Below, in pieces: positions 27,705 to 37,149 of a stretch of DNA of 64,000 nt. Every line of letters starts with the position of its first letter. The first letter of the stretch is position 1. The position numbers were made by a program, and so were the translations under genes. The notes beneath the pieces are model-generated. The model was not told where the DNA came from, searched no databases, and saw nothing but the letters and a program-made list of their open reading frames with translations. The DNA is from Paradesertivirga superstes (GTDB lineage Bacteria > Bacteroidota > Bacteroidia > Sphingobacteriales > Sphingobacteriaceae). The DNA lies in the NCBI RefSeq assembly GCF_037622515.1, contig NZ_JBBJCN010000009.1, forward strand, positions 1 to 64,000. Reading direction: 5' to 3'.

Positions 27705-28399
27705 CTTACAAGTCGGAATTGAATTATTGATAAAAGGATATATAAAAAAATAACTATTGGAACTGCGACAAATTTAAATATTAAGATTAAAATCACAGCC
27801 AAAATAATTAAAATGTATCTGTACAGGTTCTCGCTGAAATTGAGGCTTTTAAACTTTAATGACATTAATGGAATTTCCATAACCAGTAAAATACTCATTC
27901 CAAAGCTGAAGATAAACAGGAAAAAAGCATTCAAAATATAGTTTTTTAGAAACAAATTTTCTCCCGAAACTATAAATGGTAAAGAAGCAATCAGCAATGC
28001 ATTTGCAGGTGTGGGTAAGCCCAGGAAATTATCCTCCTGCCGCGTGTCTATATTGAATTTAGCGAGTCTCAGCGCTGAAAATATTGCTATCAGAAAAGCG
28101 GAGTAATTTATATACTGACTAAGCATACCTAACTGCGGGGCTTCCAGAAACAGCTGATAGATGATGATTGAAGGTAAAACACCAAAGCTTACAATATCTG
28201 CCAAAGAATCAAGCTCTTTACCAATTTCAGAATATGCATGTAATAGTCTTGCAATAAACCCGTCTAAAAAATCAAAAATTGCAGCCAAAATAATTGCATA
28301 GGAGGCAAAAATGAGGTTGTTACGAAAGGCCAAAACTATGCCTACGCAGCCACAAAGTAAGTTTAAACAGGTTATCGCATTTGGTATGTGTTTTCTCAT
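27701..28399 (-). CDS. pssA: CDP-diacylglycerol-serine O-phosphatidyltransferase
   Basis: A membrane enzyme that makes phosphatidylserine, the precursor of phosphatidylethanolamine. The full CDP-alcohol phosphotransferase signature is visible: DG then AR, eight residues, G, three, D, three, D in FLDGFIARLLHAYSEIGKEL followed by DSLAD. About seven hydrophobic helices follow. I choose the ATG at 28399 (232 residues, MRKHIPNAITCLNL), because the longer frame from 28426 adds a hydrophobic leader not seen in the family. It lies about 100 bases downstream of rho. Confidence 0.92.
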   Translation of the reverse strand: MRKHIPNAITCLNLLCGCVGIVLAFRNNLIFASYAIILAAIFDFLDGFIARLLHAYSEIGKELDSLADIVSFGVLPSIIIYQLFLEAPQLGMLSQYINYSAFLIAIFSALRLAKFNIDTRQEDNFLGLPTPANALLIASLPFIVSGENLFLKNYILNAFFLFIFSFGMSILLVMEIPLMSLKFKSLNFSENLYRYILIILAVILILIFKFVAVPIVIFLYILLSIIQFRLVR

Positions 28400-28503
28400 A
28401 TTGAAAAACAAAAAGAGGACGTGCAAAAAGCTGTATTACCTGATTTTTTCATAGGGACTAAATTAGTTATAGTTCACAACTTTTTGAACACCTCTTTTGC
28501 TGT

Positions 28504-30114
28504 TTATGAATTCATTGAAATCAGGAATTCGTCGTTTGATTTAGTACCCCTCATTTGTCCAAGCAAAAATTCCATCGCTTCCTGGGAGTTCATATCAGCA
28601 AGATGATTACGTAAAATCCATACACGCTGAAGTGTGTCCTTATCATTTAGTAAATCGTCGCGTCTGGTGCTTGATGCAGTAATATCTATTGCCGGGAAGA
28701 TTCGTTTGTTGGATAACTTACGATCCAGTTGAAGCTCCATATTACCCGTTCCCTTAAATTCTTCAAAAATAACTTCGTCCATTTTTGAGCCTGTATCAAT
28801 TAAAGCTGTAGCCAGAATTGTTAATGATCCTCCATCTTCAATGTTACGCGCAGCTCCAAAGAAACGTTTAGGTTTATGTAATGCATTTGCATCAACACCA
28901 CCCGAAAGAATTTTACCGGAAGCAGGAGCCACAGTATTATAAGCCCTGGCCAGGCGCGTAATTGAATCTAACAAGATTACTACATCGTGCCCGCATTCTA
29001 CCATACGTTTGGCTTTTTCTAACACGATATTAGCAATTTTTACATGACGTTCGGCTGGTTCATCGAAAGTTGAAGAAACAACCTCGGCACGTACGCTTCT
29101 TGCCATGTCTGTAACCTCTTCCGGACGCTCATCAATCAATAATATAATCAGATAAACTTCAGGATGATTTTTCGCGATAGCATTGGCTACGTCTTTCAAT
29201 AATATAGTTTTACCTGTTTTCGGCTGGGCTACAATTAGACCACGCTGACCCTTACCTATAGGGGTAAACAGATCCATTATACGTGTAGACTGATTGCTTA
29301 CATCGGTAAACAAGTTTAATTTTTCAGACGGGAAAAGTGGGGTGAGGTAGTCGAAAGGCACACGATCTCTTACTTCCGCCGGTATTCTTCCATTGATAGC
29401 TTCAACTCTCACTAAAGGGAAATACTTTTCGCCTTCTTTAGGAGGTCTGATACTACCACGAACCGTGTCACCTGTTTTTAGTCCGAACAATTTTATTTGT
29501 GACTGGGAAACATAGATATCATCAGGAGAAGTCAGATAATTATAATCTGATGAACGCAAAAAACCATAGCCGTCAGGCATAATTTCCAGAACTCCTTCAT
29601 TTGCAATAACATTATCAAAGTCAAGATTAGTTGCAGGAGCAGGGGTCGGCTCTGAAGGTCTTCCTTCATTGGCTCTTGGTAAATTGGGAGTTCGTTTCTC
29701 AAATTTCTGAAAACGAGGTTCCGCTACTGCCTTAGAGTCTCTGGCGCTATCTTCAGAGACTTCCACTGTAGCTTCTACAGCCGATGGTTCTTCCGGAGCC
29801 TGAAAAGTTTCTTCTTCCTCTTGAACCGGGAAATCAAGATGCGGAGTTTCTTGTCTTGAAACAACATTTCTTTGAATTCCTTCGACTTTGGTTTTTACAG
29901 TTCTGATACGTTTACGGGGTTTTTCCTCTTCAGCTTGAGGTGCTTCCTCTGGCAAAGCACTCTGACGGGCAGCTTCAATTAGCTCCTTCTGCTCTGTTAT
30001 TTTATTAATTAAGTCTTGTTTACGTAATCCGTCAGCGTTTTCAACGCCAAACGAGTGTGCAATCTCACGCAGCTCTGACACAAGCTTGTCGTTCAATTCA
30101 TTAATATCTGCCAT
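28504..30114 (-). CDS. rho: Transcription termination factor Rho
   Basis: A 536-residue RNA-dependent helicase that ends transcription. A Rho_N domain (about 5-45) is followed by an acidic, Pro/Glu-rich stretch of about 120 residues (50-168) absent from E. coli Rho, then the RNA-binding cold-shock-like domain (about 172-245). The ATPase follows, with Walker A QPKTGKT (297-303) and Walker B VVILLDSITRLARAY. Bacteroidota Rho proteins commonly carry such a disordered insert, and the one in Bacteroides thetaiotaomicron is reported to drive phase separation. It is divergent from pyrF. Confidence 0.96.
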   Translation of the reverse strand: MADINELNDKLVSELREIAHSFGVENADGLRKQDLINKITEQKELIEAARQSALPEEAPQAEEEKPRKRIRTVKTKVEGIQRNVVSRQETPHLDFPVQEEEETFQAPEEPSAVEATVEVSEDSARDSKAVAEPRFQKFEKRTPNLPRANEGRPSEPTPAPATNLDFDNVIANEGVLEIMPDGYGFLRSSDYNYLTSPDDIYVSQSQIKLFGLKTGDTVRGSIRPPKEGEKYFPLVRVEAINGRIPAEVRDRVPFDYLTPLFPSEKLNLFTDVSNQSTRIMDLFTPIGKGQRGLIVAQPKTGKTILLKDVANAIAKNHPEVYLIILLIDERPEEVTDMARSVRAEVVSSTFDEPAERHVKIANIVLEKAKRMVECGHDVVILLDSITRLARAYNTVAPASGKILSGGVDANALHKPKRFFGAARNIEDGGSLTILATALIDTGSKMDEVIFEEFKGTGNMELQLDRKLSNKRIFPAIDITASSTRRDDLLNDKDTLQRVWILRNHLADMNSQEAMEFLLGQMRGTKSNDEFLISMNS

Positions 30115-30304
30115 TCAATTTGAAATATTTTATAGGATTATTTTTCTAAGAGTAAATCCCCGTCAGGAAAGAAAATTATTGTGTAAGAAATACAAAGATT
30201 TTTCCTTTTCAGAGGATAACATTTGAGATAACGTCACAATTTTACTGCATTATATTGAATTAAACAAAAAATTAAATTTAATTTTTTCAAAGATTATGTT
30301 TTGG

Positions 30305-30312
30305 TTACTTTG
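30305..30312 (+). promoter_or_regulatory. Possible -7 box of pyrF
   Basis: TTACTTTG matches TAnnTTTG at 7 of 8 positions, 15 bases before the pyrF ATG. The upstream -33 region is T-rich but has no clear TTTG. Confidence 0.35.
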
Positions 30313-30326
30313 AGGCATATAATAAT

Positions 30327-31151
30327 ATGGATCGTAAAACACTTATAAATCAGATAAAGTTAAAGAAATCATTCCTTTGTATTGGTCTTGACTCAGACAT
30401 CAACAAAATTCCAAAGCATTTGCTTGAATTAAATGATCCTGTTTTTGAATTTAATAAGCAAATTATCGACGCGACTAAGGATTTTTGCGTTTCTTATAAA
30501 ATAAATACTGCGTTTTACGAATCACGGGGAATAAACGGCTGGCAAAGCCTGGTTAAAACCTGGCAATATTTACCTAAAAATTGCTTCTCTATTGCAGACG
30601 CTAAACGCGGAGACATCGGTAATACTTCTGAGATGTACGCTTCAGCATTTTTTGACGAAGTTTCATCGGAAATGAGTTTTGATTCAATTACTGTAGCTCC
30701 ATATATGGGGGCTGATTCAGTTAAGCCTTTTCTGAAGTTTGAAAATAAGTGGGTAATTCTCCTGGCTTTAACTTCTAATGAAGGGAGTAAAGACTTTCAG
30801 AATTTATCTGTAGGTTCTGAAATGCTTTTCGAGAAGGTTGTACAAAAAGCTGGTGAATGGGCTGGTGATGAACAACTGATGTTCGTGGTAGGTGCAACCA
30901 GGGGAGAATCCTTCCTGAATATTCGTAAATACGCGCCTTCTCATTTTCTATTAGTTCCGGGCGTTGGCGCCCAGGGAGGGAGCCTGGATGAGGTATGCAG
31001 ATATGGTATGAACAAAGATTGCGGGCTTCTTGTAAATTCTTCGCGAGCGGTTATTTATGCCTCATCAGGATTGGACTTTGCCCAGGCGGCGAGAAATGAA
31101 GCGCAGAAAATCCAAAAAGAAATGGAAATTGCTTTAGAGCGGATATTTTAA
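30327..31151 (+). CDS. pyrF: Orotidine-5'-phosphate decarboxylase (type 2)
   Basis: A 274-residue TIM-barrel enzyme for the last step of UMP synthesis. FLCIGLDSDINKIP near the N-terminus and the catalytic charged cluster SIADAKRGDIGNTS (Lys and two Asp) are visible; VPGVGAQGGSLDEV binds the phosphate. The length of about 270 and the sequence style mark the longer type 2 family rather than the 230-residue E. coli type. It is divergent from rho and is followed by the DUF2851 gene after 85 bases. Confidence 0.94.
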   Translation: MDRKTLINQIKLKKSFLCIGLDSDINKIPKHLLELNDPVFEFNKQIIDATKDFCVSYKINTAFYESRGINGWQSLVKTWQYLPKNCFSIADAKRGDIGNTSEMYASAFFDEVSSEMSFDSITVAPYMGADSVKPFLKFENKWVILLALTSNEGSKDFQNLSVGSEMLFEKVVQKAGEWAGDEQLMFVVGATRGESFLNIRKYAPSHFLLVPGVGAQGGSLDEVCRYGMNKDCGLLVNSSRAVIYASSGLDFAQAARNEAQKIQKEMEIALERIF

Positions 31152-31236
31152 GTATTTGATTTTTCAAACAATAAGACAGCGGTATTAATCGGGAAAAAAT
31201 ATTTCTTGAAATTTACTTTTATTTCTAATTTTAGGA

Positions 31237-32520
31237 ATGCCTTTCTATGAAGACTTCTTATTTTATGTGTGGCAATTTAAGGTTTTTAGCCAGAAAGATT
31301 TAAAAACTGTAGATGATCAACCGATTAAACTCATACACGCTGGCATATTAAATAAAAATGCCGGACCCGATTTTGAACATGCTAAACTTCAAATCGGGGA
31401 TACCAAATGGGCCGGGAATGTTGAAATACACATTAAATCCTCTGACTGGATACGTCATAGCCATCCTGACGATAAAGCCTATAATAATGTGATTTTACAT
31501 GTGGTGTATGAATACGATACACCTGTTTTCAGAAACGATGGGAGCCTGATACCTACTCTTGAGATCAAACCATTTATTCATCCGGATATCGAATCTCAGT
31601 ATAAAATTTTGATGCAGAATTTAAACTGGATTCCCTGCGAAAAGCATATTGCCCAAATAAGCGATTTGCATATGGAGAGCTGGCTTCTGCGCATGCTCAT
31701 AGAGCGCCTCGAAACAAAGTCAGAGCAGGTTATAGAGATATTAAGCGAGTATAAAGGAAGTTGGGATGACGCTTTCTATATAACGCTTGCGAGAAACTTC
31801 GGATTTAAAACGAACGCTTTACCTTTTGAAATGATGGCTCGTTCTCTTCCTCAGCAAATTTTGGCCAGGCATAAAAATAACCCTTTACAGATCGAAGCTT
31901 TAATATTCGGGCAGGCAGGTTTTCTGGAGGATGATATTAATGACGATTTTCATAGAAGTCTGGCTAATGAATATCGCTTTTTAAAGGCAAAGTATAATTT
32001 AAAACCTATTGACAAGTACTTATGGAAGTTTTTGCGACTCCGGCCACAAAACTTTCCGACGCTACGCTTAGCTCAGTTTTCTGCTCTTGTACTTCAATCG
32101 AGTCACCTTTTCTCAAAAATAGTTGAAATTAAAGAGCCCAAAGAAATACGTGAGCTATTTAAAACTCTCCCTGTTTCACCCTATTGGTTAAATCATTACC
32201 GGTTTGGAACAGAAGCTGAAAAGGTTTCTAATCAGTTAGGTGCATCCTCAATAGATAATATTTTGCTGAATTCTATAGCACATACTTTATTTACTTATGG
32301 AAAATGTACTGATAGTGATATAATAAAAAATCGCGTAATAAGTTTATTAGAGATCATCCCATTTGAAGAGAATCAGATTACACAAAAATTCATTGAAATT
32401 GGAGTGAAAAAAGGAAGGTCTGACAGATCACAGGCTCTTCTTCATTTAAAAAAAACATACTGTGACTTTAAAAAATGTTTAAATTGTGCGATTGGTACAA
32501 AACTTGTAAACCCTAATTGA
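31237..32520 (+). CDS. DUF2851 family protein
   Basis: A 427-residue protein with the beginning MPFYEDFLFYVWQFKVF and the stretch GILNKNAGPDFEHAKLQIGD characteristic of the DUF2851 family, which is widespread in Bacteroidota. The motif WAGNVEIHIKSSDW followed by HSHPDDKAYNNVILHVVYE looks enzymatic, perhaps nuclease-like, but this is only a guess. The end carries a cysteine-containing tail (CDFKKCLNC). Function is unknown. The next gene starts one base after its stop. Confidence 0.8.
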   Translation: MPFYEDFLFYVWQFKVFSQKDLKTVDDQPIKLIHAGILNKNAGPDFEHAKLQIGDTKWAGNVEIHIKSSDWIRHSHPDDKAYNNVILHVVYEYDTPVFRNDGSLIPTLEIKPFIHPDIESQYKILMQNLNWIPCEKHIAQISDLHMESWLLRMLIERLETKSEQVIEILSEYKGSWDDAFYITLARNFGFKTNALPFEMMARSLPQQILARHKNNPLQIEALIFGQAGFLEDDINDDFHRSLANEYRFLKAKYNLKPIDKYLWKFLRLRPQNFPTLRLAQFSALVLQSSHLFSKIVEIKEPKEIRELFKTLPVSPYWLNHYRFGTEAEKVSNQLGASSIDNILLNSIAHTLFTYGKCTDSDIIKNRVISLLEIIPFEENQITQKFIEIGVKKGRSDRSQALLHLKKTYCDFKKCLNCAIGTKLVNPN

Positions 32521-32521
32521 T

Positions 32522-32743
32522 ATGCTACAGAAAATACTGGGTTATTTTGAAAAACAGTCGTTCGGGGTCTGCACATACATCGGGGAGCGATTTGATATGT
32601 CGACCTCCAAGTTGAGGCTTTTCTTTATTTATATATCGGTCCTTTCGGTTGGGTTTCCTCTGATCTTTTATTTTTTCGCCGCATTCGTATTAGGTTTTAA
32701 AGATTACGTGAAACGAATTAGGACATCTATCTGGGATTTCTAA
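32522..32743 (+). CDS. PspC domain protein
   Basis: A 73-residue protein. The stretch GVCTYIGERFDMSTSKLRLFFIY is the PspC domain core: a short soluble helix pair leading into one hydrophobic segment at about 35-57. PspC proteins sense or stabilise the envelope under stress. No other phage-shock gene is nearby. It starts one base after the DUF2851 stop and converges with the ankyrin gene, whose stop lies one base beyond. Confidence 0.8.
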   Translation: MLQKILGYFEKQSFGVCTYIGERFDMSTSKLRLFFIYISVLSVGFPLIFYFFAAFVLGFKDYVKRIRTSIWDF

Positions 32744-32744
32744 T

Positions 32745-33398
32745 TTAAGCCAGGATTTTGGCTAAATCATTAAATCCAGCCAATGAAGCCAGATCTGCTG
32801 CCGTTTTTCCATCTTCTGTAACTGCATTTACATTTGCACCTGCTTCAAGGAGCAAAATAATTAAATCGATATTTCCGTGCTGAGCCGCAGAGTGTAAAGG
32901 CGTAACTCCTGATATTTGCCTGACGTTAACATCAGCACCTGCTTCGAGCAGAATTTTTGCAATTTCGATATTATTAGCTGCTACCGCTGATTGAATAGGA
33001 TATACATTAAAGCCGTTTTTTGAACAAGCGTTCACTTCTGCCCCTTTCAATAAAAGATATCTGGCCGAGTCTTCATGTCCGAAATAACAGGCTAATCCCA
33101 GCGGTGTAAATCCATCATCGGAAAAGCTATTGATTAATTCGGGGTTTTTATAAATATTACTTGCCAGGCTGTCAAACTTGCCAACAGCGGCCGACTCGTG
33201 GATATTAAGGTCTTTAATGAATTTTAAAATGATATCAGAAATTTCTGGTTTCTTATAATAACAGGATAAAAGTAATGGAGATACGTTTAAACTTGTTTTT
33301 CCATTTGCAAGGGCGGGTTTTAAATCCAGTAATTCTTTCAGTGCATTAATATTGCCTGTTTGAATATATTCTTCAACTAAATATTCTTCGTCGTTCAT
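32745..33398 (-). CDS. Ankyrin-repeat protein
   Basis: A 217-residue protein with four or five ankyrin repeats. Clear units are GFTPLGLACYFGHEDSARYL, NGFNVYPIQSAVAANNIEIA, GVTPLHSAAQHGNIDLIIL and DGKTAADLASLAGFNDLAKI, each followed by the LLEAGADVN-type turn. No signal peptide is seen, so it is probably cytoplasmic and binds another protein. Partner is unknown. It is divergent from ftsK. Confidence 0.88.
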   Translation of the reverse strand: MNDEEYLVEEYIQTGNINALKELLDLKPALANGKTSLNVSPLLLSCYYKKPEISDIILKFIKDLNIHESAAVGKFDSLASNIYKNPELINSFSDDGFTPLGLACYFGHEDSARYLLLKGAEVNACSKNGFNVYPIQSAVAANNIEIAKILLEAGADVNVRQISGVTPLHSAAQHGNIDLIILLLEAGANVNAVTEDGKTAADLASLAGFNDLAKILA

Positions 33399-33508
33399 GT
33401 TTATATCACTAAATTAGTATTTATTATTCTTTTAAGAAATTTCATGTTACTTATGAGTTCGAAACAAGAAATAAATAAAGGATGTGAAGAGTGATAAGAG
33501 ATATACAT

Positions 33509-33516
33509 TATATTTG
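33509..33516 (+). promoter_or_regulatory. Possible -7 box of ftsK
   Basis: TATATTTG is a full match to TAnnTTTG, 23 bases before the ftsK ATG. No TTTG box is seen 19 bases upstream. Confidence 0.45.
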
Positions 33517-33539
33517 TCGGGATAATATCATCGTACTAA

Positions 33540-36098
33540 ATGCCTGTAAAAGGAAATCAATTTAAATCAAATAGCTTCAGAGAAGAGCTGCAGCCAAAAT
33601 CAGCAGCCAGGGCGAGAGTTAGCAGGGGAAATGATAAAGCTGAAATTTTACCTAAACTAAATTTTAATGATGGCAGGCTCTTTAAGATAATAGGTCTTTT
33701 CTTCCTGGTGCTTTCGTTGTACTTTTTAGTAGCATTTACATCTTATTTATTTACATGGCAAGAAGATCAAAGCTATGTTATCGATGCGAACGGAGGTTGG
33801 GACAATCTTTTTAAAACAGCTGATGAACTGGCAGAGTCTGGTGTGTTAAGTCCTGTAGTAGAGAATTGGCTCGGGAAATTTGGAGCCTTATTATCGCATC
33901 AGTTTATTTATGAATGGTTCGGTGTTGCATCTTTCATTTTTATAGCTGTATTTTTCATAATAGGGTACAGGCTGCTTTTTCGAGTGAAGGTTGTATCCCT
34001 TGCAAAAACTTTGGCATATTCACTTTTCCTGTTAGTTTTTATATCGATAACATTTGCATTTTTTCATGCTTTTGTCTCCGATTTTCCACATTTTATTGAA
34101 GGTGAGTTTGGTTTCTGGACAAATAGATTATTGCAAGCTCAGATCGGTAATACAGGGGTCGCTGGCTTGCTAACTTTTGCCGGATTAAGTGTTTTGATTA
34201 TCGCTTATAATATTGATTTTAAATTCCCTACTAAAGATAAGGAAGAAGAGTTTGAAACTCCACCGGTTTCTTTTAAGGAAGAGGAAATTGAATTGGAGGA
34301 CGATTTCAGAACCCGGCCAGTTGAATTTCCACTGAATAAACGGGAGCCTGTTAAAGATAATTCAGCAGATGTAATTTCTGCTAATTTATTGAAGCAGGAA
34401 AGAATTGTTCCGCCAATGGAACTGGCAAATAATGTTGAGCCGGAAGTATTAGTTCCCAGGGCTCCTGTTACAGAGTCAAGTGCTACAGCCCTTAACTTAA
34501 ATGTTCAGAAATCTGATCCTGAGTTAACCATTACCAAAACGGAGGAAGAGAAAAAAGCGGAAGATCTGGTTCAGCAATTCGGTCAGTACGATCCCAAGCT
34601 TGATTTATCATCTTATCAGTACCCAACCCTGGAGTTACTCGAGAATTATGGATCAAATAAGATTTCGGTTAATACCGATGAGCTGGAAGCTAATAAGAAT
34701 AAAATTGTAGAGACTTTAAATCACTATAATATAGAAATTGATAAAATCAAGGCTACTATTGGTCCGACAGTTACTTTATATGAGATAATTCCTGCACCCG
34801 GAGTTCGTATCTCAAAAATTAAAAATCTTGAGGATGATATCGCTTTGAGTCTGGCGGCATTAGGTATCCGGATTATTGCTCCGATGCCTGGAAAAGGGAC
34901 TATAGGGATAGAAGTTCCCAATCAGCATCCTGAGATGGTTTCCATGCGTTCGGTACTTGCGACAGATAAGTTTCAGAATACGACGATGGATTTACCTATT
35001 GCATTGGGTAAAACCATATCTAATGAAGTATTTATTGCCGATTTAGCAAAAATGCCTCACTTGCTGGTTGCTGGTGCTACAGGGCAGGGAAAATCCGTCG
35101 GTATAAATTGTATTCTGGCGTCATTGCTTTACAAGAAGCATCCATCCGAACTGAAATTCGTTTTGGTAGATCCTAAGAAAGTAGAGCTAACCCTGTTCAG
35201 AAAAATAGAAAGACATTTTTTAGCCAAACTTCCCGGAGAAGAAGATGCTATCATAACAGATACAAAGAAGGTTATCAGTACTTTAAACTCACTTTGTATT
35301 GAAATGGATCAGCGATATGACCTGTTGAAAAATGGTCAGGTGCGAAATTTAAAAGAATATAATGCAAAATTTATCAATCGTAAATTAAACCCTGAGGAGG
35401 GTCACAGGTTCTTACCTTTTATAGTATTGGTTGTAGATGAGTTTGCAGATTTGATGATGACAGCAGGAAAAGAAGTAGAAACACCCATAGCACGTTTGGC
35501 TCAGCTGGCCAGGGCGGTAGGTATACATCTTGTGATTGCTACACAGCGTCCGTCTGTAAATATCATTACAGGAACGATCAAAGCCAATTTCCCGGCACGT
35601 CTGGCTTTCCGTGTGTTGTCTAAAATTGATTCCAGAACCATTTTAGATTCAGGCGGTGCGGATCAGCTTATCGGAAGGGGAGATATGTTGTTTTCCACAG
35701 GAAATGATCTGATAAGACTTCAATGTGCATTTGTTGACACACCTGAAGTTGAAAGGATTTCGGATTTTATCGGAAATCAAAGAGGGTATTCTTCAGCCTG
35801 GATGCTGCCAGAGTACGTTGATGAAAATGGAGAAGGTGGCAGTATTAAGGATTTTGACCCGGCAGACAGGGATTCGTTATTTGAAGATGCCGCGCGGCTT
35901 ATTGTCATGCATCAGCAAGGTTCTACATCGCTTATACAAAGAAAGCTGAAATTGGGTTATAATAGGGCGGGGCGACTGATTGATCAGTTAGAAGCTGCAG
36001 GTATTGTCGGGCCTTTTGAAGGAAGTAAGGCACGTGAAGTTCTTTTACCTGATGACTATGCATTGGAACAGTTCCTGGACAACCTTAATAAGAAGTAG
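33540..36098 (+). CDS. ftsK: DNA translocase FtsK
   Basis: An 852-residue division-site ATPase that pumps chromosome ends apart. An N-terminal membrane domain with about four helices (45-220) leads through a charged linker (230-340) to the motor. The Walker A motif is GATGQGKS at about 513-520; LVDPKKVELTLF and FIVLVVDEFADLM (Walker B) are hallmarks. The last 65 or so residues are the DNA-reading gamma winged helix (GSTSLIQRKLKLGYNRAGRL). It is followed by lolA after 16 bases. Confidence 0.96.
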   Translation: MPVKGNQFKSNSFREELQPKSAARARVSRGNDKAEILPKLNFNDGRLFKIIGLFFLVLSLYFLVAFTSYLFTWQEDQSYVIDANGGWDNLFKTADELAESGVLSPVVENWLGKFGALLSHQFIYEWFGVASFIFIAVFFIIGYRLLFRVKVVSLAKTLAYSLFLLVFISITFAFFHAFVSDFPHFIEGEFGFWTNRLLQAQIGNTGVAGLLTFAGLSVLIIAYNIDFKFPTKDKEEEFETPPVSFKEEEIELEDDFRTRPVEFPLNKREPVKDNSADVISANLLKQERIVPPMELANNVEPEVLVPRAPVTESSATALNLNVQKSDPELTITKTEEEKKAEDLVQQFGQYDPKLDLSSYQYPTLELLENYGSNKISVNTDELEANKNKIVETLNHYNIEIDKIKATIGPTVTLYEIIPAPGVRISKIKNLEDDIALSLAALGIRIIAPMPGKGTIGIEVPNQHPEMVSMRSVLATDKFQNTTMDLPIALGKTISNEVFIADLAKMPHLLVAGATGQGKSVGINCILASLLYKKHPSELKFVLVDPKKVELTLFRKIERHFLAKLPGEEDAIITDTKKVISTLNSLCIEMDQRYDLLKNGQVRNLKEYNAKFINRKLNPEEGHRFLPFIVLVVDEFADLMMTAGKEVETPIARLAQLARAVGIHLVIATQRPSVNIITGTIKANFPARLAFRVLSKIDSRTILDSGGADQLIGRGDMLFSTGNDLIRLQCAFVDTPEVERISDFIGNQRGYSSAWMLPEYVDENGEGGSIKDFDPADRDSLFEDAARLIVMHQQGSTSLIQRKLKLGYNRAGRLIDQLEAAGIVGPFEGSKAREVLLPDDYALEQFLDNLNKK

Positions 36099-36114
36099 AT
36101 TTAAATTAGAAGAG

Positions 36115-36765
36115 ATGAGAAGAATTATTTTCAGTGCCATAATAATTATTGGATCTGTAGCAAGTGTTTGGGCACAAACAGATGCGAAGGCTAAAGCAAT
36201 ATTAGCTGAAGTAAGTAAGAAATATCGATCGTATGACGTAATTAAAACTGATTTCACCTTTACACTTGATAATCCTCAGGCTAAAGTAAAAGAAACCCAG
36301 GCGGGGACTTTGTACGCTAAATCTAAGGCCAATAAATATAAGGTTGTTTTAAAAGCACAGGAACTTATAAGTGATGGTAGAAACCAGTGGACCTATGTGA
36401 AAGCCGATAAGGAAGTTCAGTTAAGCGAAGTAGATAATAGTCCAAATGCGATGAATCCTGCCCAAATTTTCACGATTTACGAAAAAGGCTTTAAATATGT
36501 ATATACCGGTGATTCAAAGATTAATAACCGCGTCACACATGTGATTGATTTAACGCCTTTGGATAGTAAACGCTCTTTTTTTAAGGTCAGGCTTAATATT
36601 GATAAATTGAATAAACAAATTAGTAACGCGACTATTTTTGATAAAAACGGGAATCGATATACTTATTCAATCAGAACATTCACGCCTAATGTTAAAGTAC
36701 CTGAATCTATGTTTGGCTTTGATGCCAAGAAGTATCCTGGTGTAGAAGTGGTAGACTTACGGTAA
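36115..36765 (+). CDS. lolA: Outer-membrane lipoprotein carrier protein LolA-like
   Basis: A periplasmic carrier that shuttles lipoproteins to the outer membrane. The correct start is the ATG at 36115, 16 bases after ftsK, giving 216 residues with a signal peptide (MRRIIFSAIIIIGSVASVWAQ). The frame is also open upstream inside ftsK but encodes an overlap artefact there. The LolA fold is suggested by AILAEVSKKYRSYDVIKTDF and the stretch DGRNQWTYVKADKEV. It shares the ftsK message and has its own terminator. Confidence 0.88.
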   Translation: MRRIIFSAIIIIGSVASVWAQTDAKAKAILAEVSKKYRSYDVIKTDFTFTLDNPQAKVKETQAGTLYAKSKANKYKVVLKAQELISDGRNQWTYVKADKEVQLSEVDNSPNAMNPAQIFTIYEKGFKYVYTGDSKINNRVTHVIDLTPLDSKRSFFKVRLNIDKLNKQISNATIFDKNGNRYTYSIRTFTPNVKVPESMFGFDAKKYPGVEVVDLR

Positions 36766-36806
36766 AAAGTAAAAAGTAAATAATTGAAAAATTAAAAAGT
36801 AAAAAA
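36765..36806 (+). repeat. Short A-rich tandem repeat (AAAAAGT units)
   Basis: Three or four irregular copies of AAAAAGT lie between the lolA stop and its terminator. Low-complexity runs like this are common in Bacteroidota intergenic DNA. Confidence 0.5.
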
Positions 36807-36830
36807 GCGGTGAGAGATCATCGCTTTTTT
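36801..36830 (+). terminator. Intrinsic terminator of ftsK-lolA
   Basis: A 13-bp stem, including one G-T wobble, with a 4-base loop (GAGA) ends in six T, 36 bases after the lolA stop. Confidence 0.85.
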
Positions 36831-36873
36831 AATGATATGTTTCGGAGAATGGCTGCTTTTGTTAATTTTGAAA

Positions 36874-37149
36874 ATGTCCCTGTCATATACTCAACATACA
36901 TTAGAAAAGCTTGAGCAATTGCTGAAAAGTCTGGAATACAAGGTTCGTTATGAAAAGGGAAGCTTCAAGACGGGAGCTTGTATTCTTGAGGACAGTAAAG
37001 TCGTTGTCGTGAATAAATTTTCAAATGTTGAAAGTAAAATAAACTCGCTTGCTCAACTTTTACAAAACATCCAAACTGACGAAAGTATGCTTGATGAAAA
37101 ACAGAAGCAATTTCTTTATGTATTAAAACAAACTACCCTTCAACTGTGA
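36874..37149 (+). CDS. Conserved small hypothetical protein
   Basis: A 91-residue protein from the ATG at 36874 (MSLSYTQHTLEKLEQLLKSL). The longer frame from 36832 would start within a few bases of the terminator and add a hydrophobic leader, so I reject it. The sequence is charged, helical at both ends, with a central beta segment YKVRYEKGSFKTGACILEDS. I do not recognise a named family; it resembles small proteins seen upstream of MBL hydrolases in related bacteria. Its stop overlaps the next start (GTGA). Confidence 0.7.
   Translation: MSLSYTQHTLEKLEQLLKSLEYKVRYEKGSFKTGACILEDSKVVVVNKFSNVESKINSLAQLLQNIQTDESMLDEKQKQFLYVLKQTTLQL

Noticed and set aside
36004..36114. Longer lolA start inside ftsK
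   Set aside because: The added 37 residues are ftsK sequence in another frame, and the real start at 36115 gives a proper signal peptide right after the ftsK stop.
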